Position numbers and translations under genes: made by a program. This document shows positions 1 to 10,802 of a stretch of 64,000 nucleotides of DNA, piece after piece. Every line of letters begins with the position of its first letter. Position 1 is the stretch's first letter. Under the pieces are notes generated by a model. That model saw nothing but the letters and a program-made list of their open reading frames with translations. It was not told the origin of the DNA and ran no database searches. The stretch comes from Lepeophtheirus salmonis. Taxonomy: Eukaryota; Arthropoda; Copepoda; Siphonostomatoida; Caligidae. The DNA lies in assembly GCF_016086655.4 (NCBI RefSeq), contig NC_052135.2:72203702-72267701 (forward strand). The letters are read 5' to 3'.

Positions 1-89
1 ATTGTTGGAAACCCTGCGTTGCTGTTGCATTCGATATTGTATTTGGTCCATAGCAAACATTTTGTTGGCAGCCTGCTCCGCTTTGTCAT
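1..89 (-). CDS. possible host-gene exon, cut by the window edge
   Basis: On the minus strand the first ~115 bases form an open frame, and from about 89 down to 1 its composition is much less AT-rich than the surroundings. The peptide is polar and glutamine-rich, with NKMFAMDQIQYRMQQQRR near the window edge. A plausible splice acceptor (pyrimidine-rich run, then CAAG) sits just before base 89, and the frame meets a stop shortly upstream of it, as expected for an intron. I do not recognise the protein. The plus strand is also open across these bases, so this rests on composition and the acceptor only. If real, the gene continues to the left of the window. Confidence 0.35.
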   Translation of the reverse strand, partial: MTKRSRLPTKCLLWTKYNIECNSNAGFPT

Positions 90-109
90 CTTGATCGGAG
101 TAATACAGA

Positions 110-2680
110 AGATTGTATCAAATTTTACCTTTTTTTACTTCAATTTCGGAACGCAGTAACATATATTTAGCTATACCAAACACAAAACTGTAAACGAACT
201 TTTTTAAAGTGTACAGCTAACTATTAAGCCTACCTTAAGCCTTAAGAGTAATTAATCTCTAAGTATACAATAATCATAAGTGTGTTAGGTTATGAATACC
301 AAACAATAACAACAATAATAATAGATAATAACTAGTAGACAGGTCACATTTATATGGTATCGACAATTACCTACAATTATTATATTCGTTTATCATGGAC
401 TCTTATGTAACCTTTTTTTAGCTATCATATCAAAATATATGTTTTTTAAGAATGTTTGTCATATATTTTATATAAAAACACTTTCAAATATTTTTTTCAA
501 CGAAAATATATTTTTCGTTAGTATAAACAATACAAAAAAAAATATATGCAAAATGCATAAACAACATGTTTTTAAAATTTAAACATTAATTTTTGTTCTT
601 AAAGTATGCAAATAAGTAAAGAAGTATAAAATACGAACGAGAAAGGGTGAGCGGTTTTTTGTAGTTTGCAATGTGAAGATGTTTTTCTTCAGTAATACAA
701 TATAATGATTTTAGGTGTGGAAACTAAAACCACTGTTCAAGTTGCAACAACAAAAAGTCTTAGGTTCGTTCAATGTAATATTTTTTTCTACTCTAAAATT
801 AAATTTACATGAAGGAGTAATAAAATACGATCAAAAAAAGTTGAAATTTTTTTTATTTGATAATTTATAGATTTTTCTATAATTTGACAAAGTTTTTGAT
901 ATTGGTATTTCCATCTTGAAAAGTGAACATTTCAGAATAAAGTAATAACTAATGAATGCACGTATAAGATACAAAGAGTAAAAATAATGGTTTACTACAG
1001 AGTTATAACGTTAAAGTAAAGTGAAGTATCGATGACATAGTCATTCCTATGAGATTGACCATTTATTTCCTTTCACTGACGGTTCCTTTTCCGCTGATAT
1101 TATAAAACCCTAAGAAAAATATGCATTAATGATTATGAGTAGCATTTAGATTTGTTTACTGTGTTTAAATTGTGAGTATTTGTTCGACTCTGAGTTGAAT
1201 TAATGAGGGAATTAGAGTTATTCTTGTCTTATACTTAATTATAGATGGCTTGCGCTTTGTGAATACTTGATTTAAACCATATTTGCTGCGTTTAGGTAGT
1301 CTAAAAAATAGTCCTGACAGATATGATGCTCTCTTCAAAAATATTCTTCAAATTGCCTGGATTCATACGTTTAGTTTTAATTTATTTTTTGCTTACAAAC
1401 CAGAACGAGATTTTATTATTAAATTTATAAAGAACTATTATGCCCTTCTTGCATACAGGATTAGGCCAAACAACGTGGACTATTAATTAATGTTATTTTT
1501 TCATGAATGTAAAAAGATTTAGTGATTTTTTTTTACATTCTGATTAAACTTTCCTTTGTGTATAAACAAACATCTTGCCATTATTTGTGAAGGAAAAGCC
1601 TGAGAAGCAGTGCATCTCATATTGCATAGATAATGAAGTTTAGGTGGTGAAGACAAAGTGAATTAGTCCATTCGCCTGGTTTTCCATGTGGCTAAGATGA
1701 AGAAGGATGGAAGAAACATATCTAAGTAAGTATGAGTAGAAGGGAAAATTTAAAGAGAGATCTGGAGTTCCTGTACAGTAGTGTAATTGCTATTCCCGAT
1801 CTCTGTCGATCTTGTTGGCCATTTGCTTAGCCCTTATATTTATCATACTGGGGCTGAATACGGAATTTCAAAAAAATGGGGATATATTTAGGGTTCCCTT
1901 ATTGATATTTTTCTATCAGTGTTATTACGTACAAAATCCTATGTTATAAGTTTTATTTATGTCATATTTCTTTCAATAATAAAGAGTTATTCACATCAGG
2001 GATCTTCAAATCAGTTACTACACTTTGGAAATGACAATTTCTAAGCCTAAACAAGACATAAGAGCATGTATATATCTATATAAGACATCAAAATTACCAA
2101 GCTATATAGAAGTAGCGTTATATTATTTAGCAAACATTAAACAACTTAAAGTTGAACAGTTTCCTTCAGTGAATTGAATAGTGAAATATGAAGAATCCCA
2201 ATGTGTTACAAATAAGATTCAACATTTATATATCTAATCAAAATTACACTAGATCTTTGGAATATTAGTCATGATTTTTTAAAGACACTTGTATATAAAC
2301 GGAAATCAAGTAGCACACTATATTAAAATAAAATCAACTATAGAAAACTTATAGGTTGTAAATGACGCAAAAGAGAGGAGAGAGAAGCCATGCAATGACT
2401 ATGTAGACACATCACTTTCCTAACCAGCGACAAAATCTGATCATATAATAAAAGATATCACCTAATTCTATATGATTAAAACTTATTTTTATAAAAAATT
2501 TAAAAAATTTAGATTTGTAATGAAAAGAAAATTGTGTCAACACAAGATATTGTCTAATCCTTACCAAATTTTGAGGAATTGTTCTAAAGGTTAAGTCTAA
2601 ATACCCGAACAAAGGCTAATTATATACCGTAACTTTTTTGTATAAAACAGAAAAGAGCAATCCCTCTTTTCTCAAGCTTG
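110..2680. other. AT-rich stretch with no recognised gene
   Basis: I see only AT-rich DNA with short homopolymers. The 67-codon open frame at 1283-1486 matches nothing I know and has the low-complexity composition of chance frames here. A less AT-rich patch at about 1590-1760 has no long frame. Confidence 0.5.
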
Positions 2681-2691
2681 GGCAAGAATAT

Positions 2692-2986
2692 GAAGGAAGG
2701 CCTCACCAAATCAATCAATCAAATCACCACCGACTTCTCCGTAGCTACTAGTACCGTCAATAAGTCCGTCAATGCCGTCTTCGGATAGTTCTTATACATA
2801 AAGACCCTACGGCACCTTCAAAAAGAGGTAATGAATGCTAGAAAACTTTTGAGTTCATGCTTTGATGCCCATCCTAGAATACAAACATATTTTTTGAGCC
2901 CATAGATGTACAATAGGGTACCCATTAAATCACTTGTTGTAAAAAAGTAAAATATAAAAGATTTAAATGCCTTTCTCTTGAAAAAA
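2692..2986 (+). pseudogene. possible helix-turn-helix remnant of a transposase
   Basis: A frame starting at the ATG near 2692 reads ITTDFSVATSTVNKSVNA, which resembles the recognition half of a mariner-type helix-turn-helix (compare GVSRTTVYAVSKS in clear copies elsewhere in the window). After one in-frame TAG the same frame continues with KTLRHLQKEVMNARKLLSS, loosely like the segment before the first catalytic aspartate in mariner transposases. That would imply an internal deletion. No catalytic motif or terminal repeat is visible. The block is less AT-rich than its flanks. Assignment to Tc1/mariner is tentative. Confidence 0.3.
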
Positions 2987-2989
2987 AAA

Positions 2990-4990
2990 AAAAATATATG
3001 ATTTACAAAGTTTTCACAATTTCTTTGATTATTTAGAGGTAGCACAACCGCCTTAAAGTTTTGAGTTTCACATATTAGAAAAAAAACCTGGTTGTGTTTT
3101 AATATTGTCCTTATGATTATTTATAAATGTTTATGAAAATCATTTTTTGATTTTCTTAAAGAACAATAAAAAATTTTAAAATAGCTTTTTGCCTATTTGT
3201 CTGTTTATCTGCATATAGCAACCAATGTAAGGCAACTTATATTTACGAAAATTTGCAAAAACTTTTTCCACTTAGATTAAAAAAAAGTGCAAATTTGGAT
3301 AACCTTACCTTTATTGAGGTAAAACATCGATATCGCCAATTTATAAAAAACCCACTATTTTTCCTTTTTATTTTGTCGTTCGTAGGTCAAAGTAATGATT
3401 AACGTAAAGCAATTGTGGTGTTTAATGTGAACAGGCAAGAGATGCAATTTTGACAATACTATGATGTTTTTGAATTTTTAGAATTGATGTCAAAATGACA
3501 TCCCCTTCCTCACAAGTTGTAACACAGCATCATCCTTTCTAAAGTTAAATTTGCAACCAGTATATTATGCAGATAAAGGCTAGAAATTGATCAAATTATA
3601 ATTTATAGGTCATTTTGTGAAAAGTTGATCATTATTATAGTTCATTTCTTGCCTAATTATTGGTAGACTATAGTGGAAAAAAAGTATATGAACTTCACAT
3701 TTCCTTAGAACGATTCTAAATAGACCGAGGGTAAAGGAAGAGTTTTTCCTAAATGGAATAACAGCTGTCGATAGAGGGAAAATTACACAAAGGAAAGAGT
3801 GTCGCCATATATTTAAGAGATCAGTAGTGTTTCTGCTGTTTCAGCCTTGTGGCTAATCCTAGCTGAAATTTATATATTTTTATCTTGTTTTTAATTTATC
3901 CATCATATTCACCAAGTTTTTTTTTCTATTATTGAGTGATGGAGGTAAAAAGAGCTTAAGATATAACAGTTGATTTTTTCTTAATCTGTCTACCCCTCAG
4001 ACGTTATAAAGTTACAGCATTTCAGTGAAATGTGAATTTTTTGCGTTTTTGAAGAAATTTTATGAAATAGAGACATTGCTTTATTAATTGTCGCAAATTA
4101 ATTTTATTCAGTTAGTCATTATGATGTATTTTCTTAAATACAAACAGAACTTATTTGAGTACGTTTATTTTTATGCTCAAGATTTTATCCAATAGCTTAG
4201 AACAATTATGTTCTTAAGTCATATATCCTGTATTCTTATATCTAAATGCTACGGAAGTTAGGTTAGTTAATTAGTTTTTATTTGGATCTACGGGATCTTT
4301 TAATATTTTTTTATAAATATAATTGTATGTTTACATTTAATTATGTATATCACAGATTTTTCCAAGAATTGTTTCAACTTTTTTTTAAATAATTTTTTTG
4401 GCTGTAGTGTGTTAATTACTCGATTGTTTATGAGCTATTGAATAATAAGAACTTTTCAGTAACTGATAGCTGCAGTAATTCCTGCTTCCTCATCAAACCT
4501 CTGCTTCCTATCAAACAAAATAAAAGAAACAGAAACACTTCCCAATATCTGGGCTGAAAATCTATATATTTTAATATTTAGAGGAAAAGAGCTATATTTT
4601 TTAAGACAGGTGTTACTAATTTATTCAAAAGAAATAACTTTGCATTTTTAATTCATAACTACAATGTAAACTTTGTATTCAACAATAATGCAAAAAAAAA
4701 AAAAAAAAAATGAGCATTAACAGTTATTTCGATTATTTTTTTATAAGGAAAATAACTAAGAAAATGCATTTGGAGGATTACAACATATGTGAAGTTTTTT
4801 TTTTTTTAAATGAATCATTAGATTTAATAATGAATAAACACATTATTAGTTTGATTATTTTTCTACCAACAACACAAACAACGCTCTTTTTAATGAGAAC
4901 AATTTGTCAAAGAAAATGATGATGTAGTAGAAACTTATTTTTGACGTAGACCTATGTACAAAAAAAAAAAAGGATTGATAAGGCTATTAA
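2990..4990. other. AT-rich stretch, poly-A tract, no recognised gene
   Basis: Nothing identifiable. A run of about 20 A lies at 4691-4710, just before a short open frame that is low complexity and probably chance. The A-run could be a retroposon tail, but no retroposon body is recognisable upstream. Confidence 0.45.
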
Positions 4991-4997
4991 TGAACTC

Positions 4998-5090
4998 AAT
5001 TTGTATATTTATTAACAAGCTTGAATGAAAGTGTGATAATTTGAAATACTTTTCATGAATATATAAATAATTGCATTAAAAGAGTTATAA
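4998..5090 (+). repeat. dispersed repeat, copy 1
   Basis: The block around ATTAACAAGCTTGAATGAAAG, followed by a TGATAATTTGAAATA-like stretch, recurs with modest divergence at about 7060-7140. The two copies are in the same orientation about 2.05 kb apart. No coding content. Probably a piece of a non-autonomous transposon. Confidence 0.45.
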
Positions 5091-5412
5091 AAAAATGTAA
5101 TCTTAGACGAGAGCAATACATCTTTATTTTCCCCATTCTAGAGGAGAAAATAACTAAAAGTAAAGTGAATGTGCTCATGATTGATGGAGAATAACTGAGG
5201 ATTTGTAGTAATTCCTTGTTAAACTAGGAGTATAATTGAAGATCGATATTGGAGTAATTATTCACTATTTATTTACTAGATACAGAGTGATTTCAGCGGG
5301 ATTTAAGTTTAATAGATTTATCCTGCTCTCCTCAACACATCATTTGAATTACCAATTTCGTTTTTTCACACATTAACCAACCATATTTTTTTACAAATGT
5401 ATGCATAAACAC

Positions 5413-5815
5413 CAGGTGTTACATTGAAATCTGAACACTTACTAATTCAATAATTAAAAAAGGTTGATTCATTTAAATTAATTTATGTTTCGATATATTA
5501 AAGAGTTACAAAACAAAACATACCAAAGCTATATTGCTTAAGTGCAAGTTGATAAAAGGATATTTGAATGTGATTGACGAGTTTCCATTCCCACATTTCT
5601 TAACTGGAAAAGCCACGACAGAAGTATCCAAGCACCTAGGCGTCTCTAGAACCATCGTCTACGTCGTCAGCAAGTCCTAAACATTTAAAAGACAGAAATA
5701 TTAAACCCCCTGCCTCACGGGATACCTACTTATATACCAGATACCTAGGCCGAGGATATCTTTGCTTTATGTATTTAGACAAGCACCAGCTCATTTGCAT
5801 ACTATTTTGTTCCAA
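5413..5815 (+). pseudogene. mariner transposase remnant, family 1, copy A (5' part)
   Basis: A terminal-repeat-like sequence beginning CAGGTGTTACATTGAAATCT at 5413 is shared with the other family 1 copies. The frame leading into codon 5606 reads GKATTEVSKHLGVSRTIVYV, a clear helix-turn-helix of the DNA-binding domain, and stops with TAA at 5678-5680. About 90 bases further on, the peptide YVFRQAPAHLHTILF matches the region around the second catalytic aspartate of mariner transposases (usual form FQQDGAPAH). The aspartate itself is missing here. The segment between the two motifs is deleted and the 3' part of the element is not found. Inactive fragment. Confidence 0.7.
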
Positions 5816-6692
5816 AATAACGATTCATTGGGGAACAATACAAGAAAAACAGAGAAAAGAGGAACAGAGACACACGAAGAAATGACGTTGAGTAAGGACG
5901 GGAATATTTTATTAATTTCAGTGAGCAAAAATTTAAAAAAAGGTAACTTTGACATTCTCCTTTAAAACATTTCTTTATAGTTTGAAAATCAGCAAACATG
6001 ACATATGAAATATACAGTGATCTTTGTGAAAATATATATGTCTCTCAAAGTGACCTTTTCTGTATGACATGCTCTCGGGTGTGGTTTCTACGATCTCGCA
6101 GCCTATACAATATTATCCTGTCTAATGACATGAATAAACGTTCCAAATATGTCAACCAAGTTTGAATTAAAATATTTTTAAAAAAGGACCAATATATTTC
6201 ATTTCTGTCTACCATGATGTTTCTTAAAAATTTTCAAACTTTTCTTACTCTGTCCGTGGAAAAAATAATTGAAAAGCCTATTTTGGTATTCAATTTGTAT
6301 ATATGCACGAATTATCCATAAAGTTGTACAAAAAATCTACTTGAATGCGTGTAATACAATTATAGTTTACGTTTATTTTCCAAAGATGTCAATTGTTATT
6401 CTTCAAAATCATTTTTGAATTGATCTATAAAAAAAGTCCATAGAGATAGACATTTAAACTGCCGTAGCTATAGAAGAAAAAGGAAAAGAGAGATAGAAAC
6501 AAAGAGAGAGAAAAAGGGAGAGGATAATAGTTGTAAATTATTTCTAACACAGCTGATTGTATATTATTATACACACACAAATTACTACCAACACAGATAT
6601 AATATTATAAAAAATAAACTAATAGATAATAAATAAAAAAATCCAAACCACAACATTTTCGTCGTATTAAAGAAATTAAAAGAGGACGCTTT

Positions 6693-6950
6693 ATGTGTGT
6701 TATTTTAAACTGGTTGAAAGCCACCTCCGCTATTCTTAGTAACGGGCAGACACTTCTGCAACGCGGGGGCAGAAATAAGAAACTGGAGATTGCAAATTAC
6801 GTTCAAGGCCACTTGCTGGAGATCGTTAGATCCCCCAAAACGATGCAAGAGTTAGTGGTTCGATGGATTCCTACCAAATTTGGACTCTACACCCTTTTTT
6901 ATTTCTTGTATGATATAATACAGGGATCTGCAGTCCTTAAAATTATATAA
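6693..6950 (+). CDS. unassigned 85-codon ORF in a less AT-rich patch
   Basis: An ATG-to-TAA frame of 85 codons. Its first two thirds (about 6710-6880) are noticeably less AT-rich than the flanks and contain LQRGGRNKKLEIANYVQGHL and SPKTMQELVVRW. I recognise no domain. The last third is AT-rich and hydrophobic (FGLYTLFYFLYDII). No signal peptide, zinc-binding pattern or catalytic motif stands out, and no splice sites or terminal repeats are obvious. It could be an unrecognised transposon fragment or a host exon. The compositional shift is the only reason to keep it. Confidence 0.2.
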   Translation: MCVILNWLKATSAILSNGQTLLQRGGRNKKLEIANYVQGHLLEIVRSPKTMQELVVRWIPTKFGLYTLFYFLYDIIQGSAVLKII

Positions 6951-7059
6951 CACCTTGATTTTTATCACATTCCTTGCAGATTTATTTCTACATAAAAATA
7001 AATCATATTCTATGCAACTTTATCATTTAATATAGCCAATTTGTAAGATTCTATATCCA

Positions 7060-7145
7060 TTAACATGCTTGAATGAGTGTGTGCTAATTTGAAATAATTT
7101 TACATGTAAATATGAATACATATAAAACATGCATAAATATACACT
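7060..7145 (+). repeat. dispersed repeat, copy 2
   Basis: Second copy of the repeat at about 4998-5090. It shares ATTAACATGCTTGAATGAGTG and a following TAATTTGAAATAATTTT-like stretch. Non-coding. Confidence 0.45.
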
Positions 7146-7959
7146 CGCAATAACAGTAAAAAATCATGAGGAAATATTTTTCTAGTTTGATATTCCTTGA
7201 TTAAACATTTTTTGATATACATAATATTTAAATAAAATTATGTATTAAAAGTAAAGTTTATTATATTCATTAAAGAGAATCCTGATTTTGTTTGCATGTT
7301 GTTACGGAGCAAAGTTATTATAAAAATGGTTTTTACTCACGCTTAAAGCTTTTAAAAAAGTGGGGGAATGTGCTTGATAACTTGAATAAATTCATTATAA
7401 TTGTTAAGTCGAATTTTTCATGCAAGAACCAACTTTTTATAATCATACAGATGACGTCACAATATTATTTTTGTCATTTTATCTTGTGACAGAATTTATC
7501 TACTATACTCAATTAAAAGGGTGAATGTGTTGAGGTTGTGTTGTTAAAAATAAAATAAAAGTGACATTCAATTCTTCTGTGGAAAAAAAAGTTATACTAA
7601 CTTGGAAAAATATGTAGTATTTGTCTTGACTCTTCATTAAAATTTGCTCTTGGTGTTAACATGGAAACTATCACATTATCTCAAATGCAGCTTCTCCTTT
7701 ACTCTTGGCGATATATTTTTGTAATGGACATGAACATGGGCGTTCTTAACTTTTATCTTTTGGTGAAGAATACCACCAACAATTATGAAAAATGTTTTAT
7801 AGTATCTTATAAAAATATGTGTATTATAAAGTATGTCTAAAAGATGAAGATGGTATTAAAAATATCTGTTTTATTGTAAAAAAATATTTTGGGTCAGAAT
7901 AAAATGAAATAATGCTGATACAATCATTAGGCATATTGAATTTTCCTAATGTAATAAGT

Positions 7960-8203
7960 GAGCCATATAAGTGGTGTTCAGACAAATTGGATTCTTTCTT
8001 GGGCAAAGGCATATGCCCTGCCAACAGTCCTGATTTGTCTCCCAATAAAAATTTATGAGCCTTGGTAGAAAGGGAACTCAATGAAAATGCGCCAGCAACT
8101 TCAGAGGATGGATTAAAAAAAAAAACTAACAAAAGCTAGTGAAAAAATTACTTTTTATAATCTGTATGAAAGGATGTCAAAACGCAGAAAACAAATGAAT
8201 TAA
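7960..8203 (+). pseudogene. Tc1-type transposase C-terminus (pseudogene)
   Basis: The plus frame from about 8014 reads CPANSPDLSPNKNL, then a TGA, then ALVERELNENAPATSEDGLK. This is the C-terminal signature of Tc1-family DD34E transposases (usual form SPDLSPIENLW). The catalytic glutamate position holds lysine (PNKNL instead of PIENL). A length change in the A-run at 8115-8125 shifts the frame into LTKASEKITFYNLYERMSKR, the usual Tc1 tail, ending with TAA at 8201-8203. The tryptophan after the motif became a stop. Upstream, FLGKGI-like residues hint at the segment before the last motif; the N-terminus and first two aspartates are not found. The overlapping 102-codon minus-strand frame is a shadow. 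Confidence 0.75.
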
Positions 8204-8239
8204 GCTTAAAGATCGTGATATTGGGAAGTAAATAAAGTT

Positions 8240-8858
8240 TTTACTAAAAAAAAAAAAATTGCTGGTTTAGGTTATTTCACGATTTAAAAAAAACACCATC
8301 AACTTTTTGGATATTTGTAAAGGATACCCACGTCGCAGGGCTGAATAACGGTAAATATATACAAATAATGAAGGCAGAAGAAAAGAGACTGAGAGATGGA
8401 TATAAAAAGAGAGAGAAAATAATGTAGAAAAAAACACACAAAAAGAGATGTATATAGAAAGAGAGAATGTAAAATAGGTTCCGTGAAAAATAAGCCTCTT
8501 CTATTTCATTTTTTATTTGAATTTTACTACTCTCAAAACAAAAAATATAAAAAGTACACTATAAAATAACTGAACTGAAAACAAAATAGAAAATTACGGG
8601 TAAAATGAAAGAAAAATATCATTAAAAAAATTAAAATATTCAAAATGAAATTGGATCCTATTCAAACTAACCCATCTCTCTTGGAGAAAAAAGAAAGAAG
8701 CTCTTTAGTGATCTCGAGGGTCCAAAGAACATAATTGGAACATGCTTGGTCATTTTAAACGTCTAAGTGCTCATTTTTAGATTAATTCGTTGGACTGTTT
8801 AGGATTCCATTTTTGACAAGACTCAAAAAAGACTTATTTATGTAGCCCAAAATATAAA
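8240..8858. other. AT-rich spacer before the LTR element
   Basis: Contains purine-rich GA/AAG runs (8370-8480) and nothing identifiable. The last six bases (8859-8864, GATATA) are repeated just after the LTR element and may be its target-site duplication. Confidence 0.4.
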
Positions 8859-8864
8859 GATATA

Positions 8865-8964
8865 TGTTGAAGTTTTATTTGATGACTTCTTCTTTTTCTA
8901 CTTGTTACTATTATTATTTATCTAGAATATAATCAGTAGATATTTGAACTTTAAATACTTTACA
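8865..8964 (+). repeat. 5' LTR
   Basis: Begins TGTTGAAG and ends TTTACA, the expected TG...CA ends. It is about 100 bp, short for a gypsy element. It matches the 3' LTR, sharing CTTCTTTTTCTACTTGTTA, a TTATTATTTATCTA-type core and TTTGAACTTTAAATACTTT, with several substitutions and an indel near its start. The divergence indicates an old insertion. Confidence 0.85.
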
Positions 8965-8965
8965 T

Positions 8966-8983
8966 TGGTGACCCCGACGTGAT
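8966..8983 (+). promoter_or_regulatory. primer-binding site, tRNA-Trp type
   Basis: TGGTGACCCCGACGTGAT lies one base after the 5' LTR. Its complement is the 3' end of eukaryotic tRNA-Trp (ending in GGGGTCA plus CCA) as I remember it. This is the priming site for minus-strand synthesis. Confidence 0.8.
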
Positions 8984-8990
8984 TCCAAAA

Positions 8991-9745
8991 ATGCCCGGAA
9001 AGCAAACATCAACACCTGTGTCTTCCCAAAAACACACATGGCTGATTAAAACGGAAGAGGGGAATTGAGCAATGACCTTGGCCAACCTCCGCCTTCCTAT
9101 GTTCGGTTTTTTGGATGTTGAGGACTCGTTCCGGAGATTTGATTTTGCATTGAGAGGGATTTGTCATACCATAGTTAAATATAGTATTATGGCGTCAGCA
9201 TTGCCGGGTGAAGTTTTCAATATTATTCCTCTTCGTGAGGAGAATCTCACTTAGGAGGGAGTGAAGAAATCCATATTACTCCGATTTGGGCTATCATCTT
9301 GCGCAAGGATAAAAACAGTAGTTGACATGATGGTTGATACTTCCGGGCTCTCGAGCATGGAGGTAAAAGATGAGGTTGAACGTCTTTTGAATGAGGAATA
9401 CCCAAAGGATTTTCGAAAGTTGGATTAAAGAGGCACTAATAAGGAATGCTCCAAAGAAACAACAGCGATAGTTGAGAGCACAATCAACACTTATGACTGA
9501 GAATTTTGCAGATATGTGCACGGCTGCAAAGGAAGTTACAAACACTTTCATTTCTACTGTCAACGATTCATCTTCTTCTCCCACTGTCACACCTTTGATT
9601 AGAAAGAGACCTAGTGGAGCTTTTTTAAAGTCCACAACATCTGCAAAATTAAAAAAATATGTTGTTATCATTCAAAATTTGGCTTGAATGCAACTATTGC
9701 TCAGGTCCTGGTTGTCATTTTAACTCATTGATTCAAAAAGTATAA
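8991..9745 (+). pseudogene. gag: gag, degenerate
   Basis: The frame opens at the ATG at 8991, directly after the primer-binding site. The matrix/capsid-like part around 9070-9420 contains LPMFGFLDVEDSFRRFDF, the pattern seen near the start of CsRn1-type Gag proteins. The frame is broken by stops near 9066, 9254 and 9426. At the end, C-Y-H residues (codons 9660-9671) are followed by SKFGLNAT and then, after a shift of frame, CSGPGCHF (from 9698). Together these give a Cys-x2-His-...-Cys-x4-Cys knuckle, i.e. the CHCC order and not the usual retroviral CCHC. Role in the intact family: particle assembly and RNA packaging. Not functional here. Confidence 0.7.
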
Positions 9746-9774
9746 ATTGTCTTCGGTTCCATGGGACCGAGGCA

Positions 9775-9942
9775 TTAAATAATCGTTAAAATTTCTTATT
9801 AATTAAAGACAATTTAAATTCAATTAATTTTCTTTTAGATACGGGTGCCCAGATATCCGTTATATCCCCGACGAATTGTAAATATTTCATTCGTGTTAAA
9901 ATTCGACCTATCTTTGGTTATGAAGGAATCCAGTAGAAGTTC
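9775..9942 (+). pseudogene. retrotransposon aspartic protease, degenerate
   Basis: NFLLDTGAQISVISPTNCKY is read with the catalytic DTGA at 9838-9849. This is the pepsin-like active site that, as a homodimer, cuts the Gag-Pol polyprotein. Upstream, the expected beta strands are disrupted by two stops and a frameshift. Downstream, GYEGIQ ends at a TAG near 9934-9936. It sits between gag and RT as in Ty3/gypsy elements. Confidence 0.75.
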
Positions 9943-10194
9943 TCGGTACTAAAACTGTAAGAGTACAAATTGTAAAATCTAGTAACTTTCCAATGGAAAT
10001 TTATTGTTGTATCTACAGGCCACCTTATTTTACGGGCTGATCTTCTTCATTTCTACAAAAATTAATATTAACCTATTCAACAAGAAAATGTTTTTTAATG
10101 ATCCATGCCTCATTTCAGAATTATCAGAAACCTAATGGGTTCAATCACAATACCCTGAAGTTTTTGATGATAAAAAATCGTCGAATCTTACCCA

Positions 10195-10595
10195 ACTCAT
10201 GGAGCTAAACATCACATCGAAACTAAGGGTCCTCCCTGCTTTGCAAAATTCCGCAAGCTGGATGGTGTTAAATTAAATTTTGTTCAAAACGAAATGATGG
10301 ACTTCTAGAAGAGGGAATAATTCGTCCATCTTCTTCCAATTTTTCATCAGCAATTAATGTAGTATCTAAAGCCAAAGGAGGCTGGTGAATGTGTGGTGAT
10401 TATCGTGAATTAAATCACATGACGGATCTAGATCGATTTCCTCTTCCAAATTTAAGGGAGTTCGTGGCCAACATGAGAGGGGTGGATTTTTTCAGTAACA
10501 TGGACTTGCACAGAGCTTACAATCAAATACCCATGAGTGGAAACTCCATCAATAAAACAGCTATCATTACGCCCTTTTTAATTATTTGCTTTTAA
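10195..10595 (+). pseudogene. pol: reverse transcriptase, N-terminal half only
   Basis: The frame begins with HHIETKGPPCFAKFRKL, the conserved lead-in of gypsy RT. After a frameshift near 10300 it continues LLEEGIIRPSSSNFSSAI, then a TGA in place of the arginine before MCGDYRELN, then PLPNLREFVANMRG, DLHRAYNQIP and KTAIITPF. These are RT blocks 1 to 4, including the first catalytic aspartate region (NMDLHRAYNQI). The sequence then leaves the RT pattern: the fingers/palm end and the YxDD box are absent and the frame ends at 10595. A large internal deletion joins this point to the RNase H end. Such a protein could not polymerise DNA. Confidence 0.85.
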
Positions 10596-10762
10596 CGAAA
10601 GCATTCAACAGTTTCCCTTTCCAGCAATCCCTCCTGGACTCAAAGACAATTCTGTACATATGCATATGTAGCAGAGTTTAATCGCAGGATTGAGCATATT
10701 TCAGGAAAATTAAACTACACTGCGGATATTCTTTCGAAAAATGTCAACACATTGAATTAAGT
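10590..10762 (+). pseudogene. RNase H, C-terminal end
   Basis: Short matches to the TDHKALTFAF segment (TKAFNSFPFQQ) are followed by RQFCTYAYVAEFNRRI and EHISGKLNYTADILSKN. These correspond to the last helix region of gypsy RNase H, with the ADxLSR-like motif that ends the domain. Most of the domain, including the acidic active-site residues, is missing. It follows the truncated RT directly, marking the 3' edge of the deletion. Confidence 0.75.
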
Positions 10763-10802
10763 CCCAATTTTCTTCAAGATGTAATAGAAGATCAAAAACT
10801 CC

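Noticed and set aside
4710..4919. ORF after a 20-A tract
   Set aside because: Low-complexity Phe/Ile/Lys composition as expected from AT-rich DNA; no homologue recognised.
7824..8132. 102-codon minus ORF
   Set aside because: Overlaps a plus-strand Tc1 tail with clear SPDLSP and VERELN motifs; the minus peptide matches nothing.
9294..9671. 125-codon minus ORF
   Set aside because: Antisense of the gypsy gag region.
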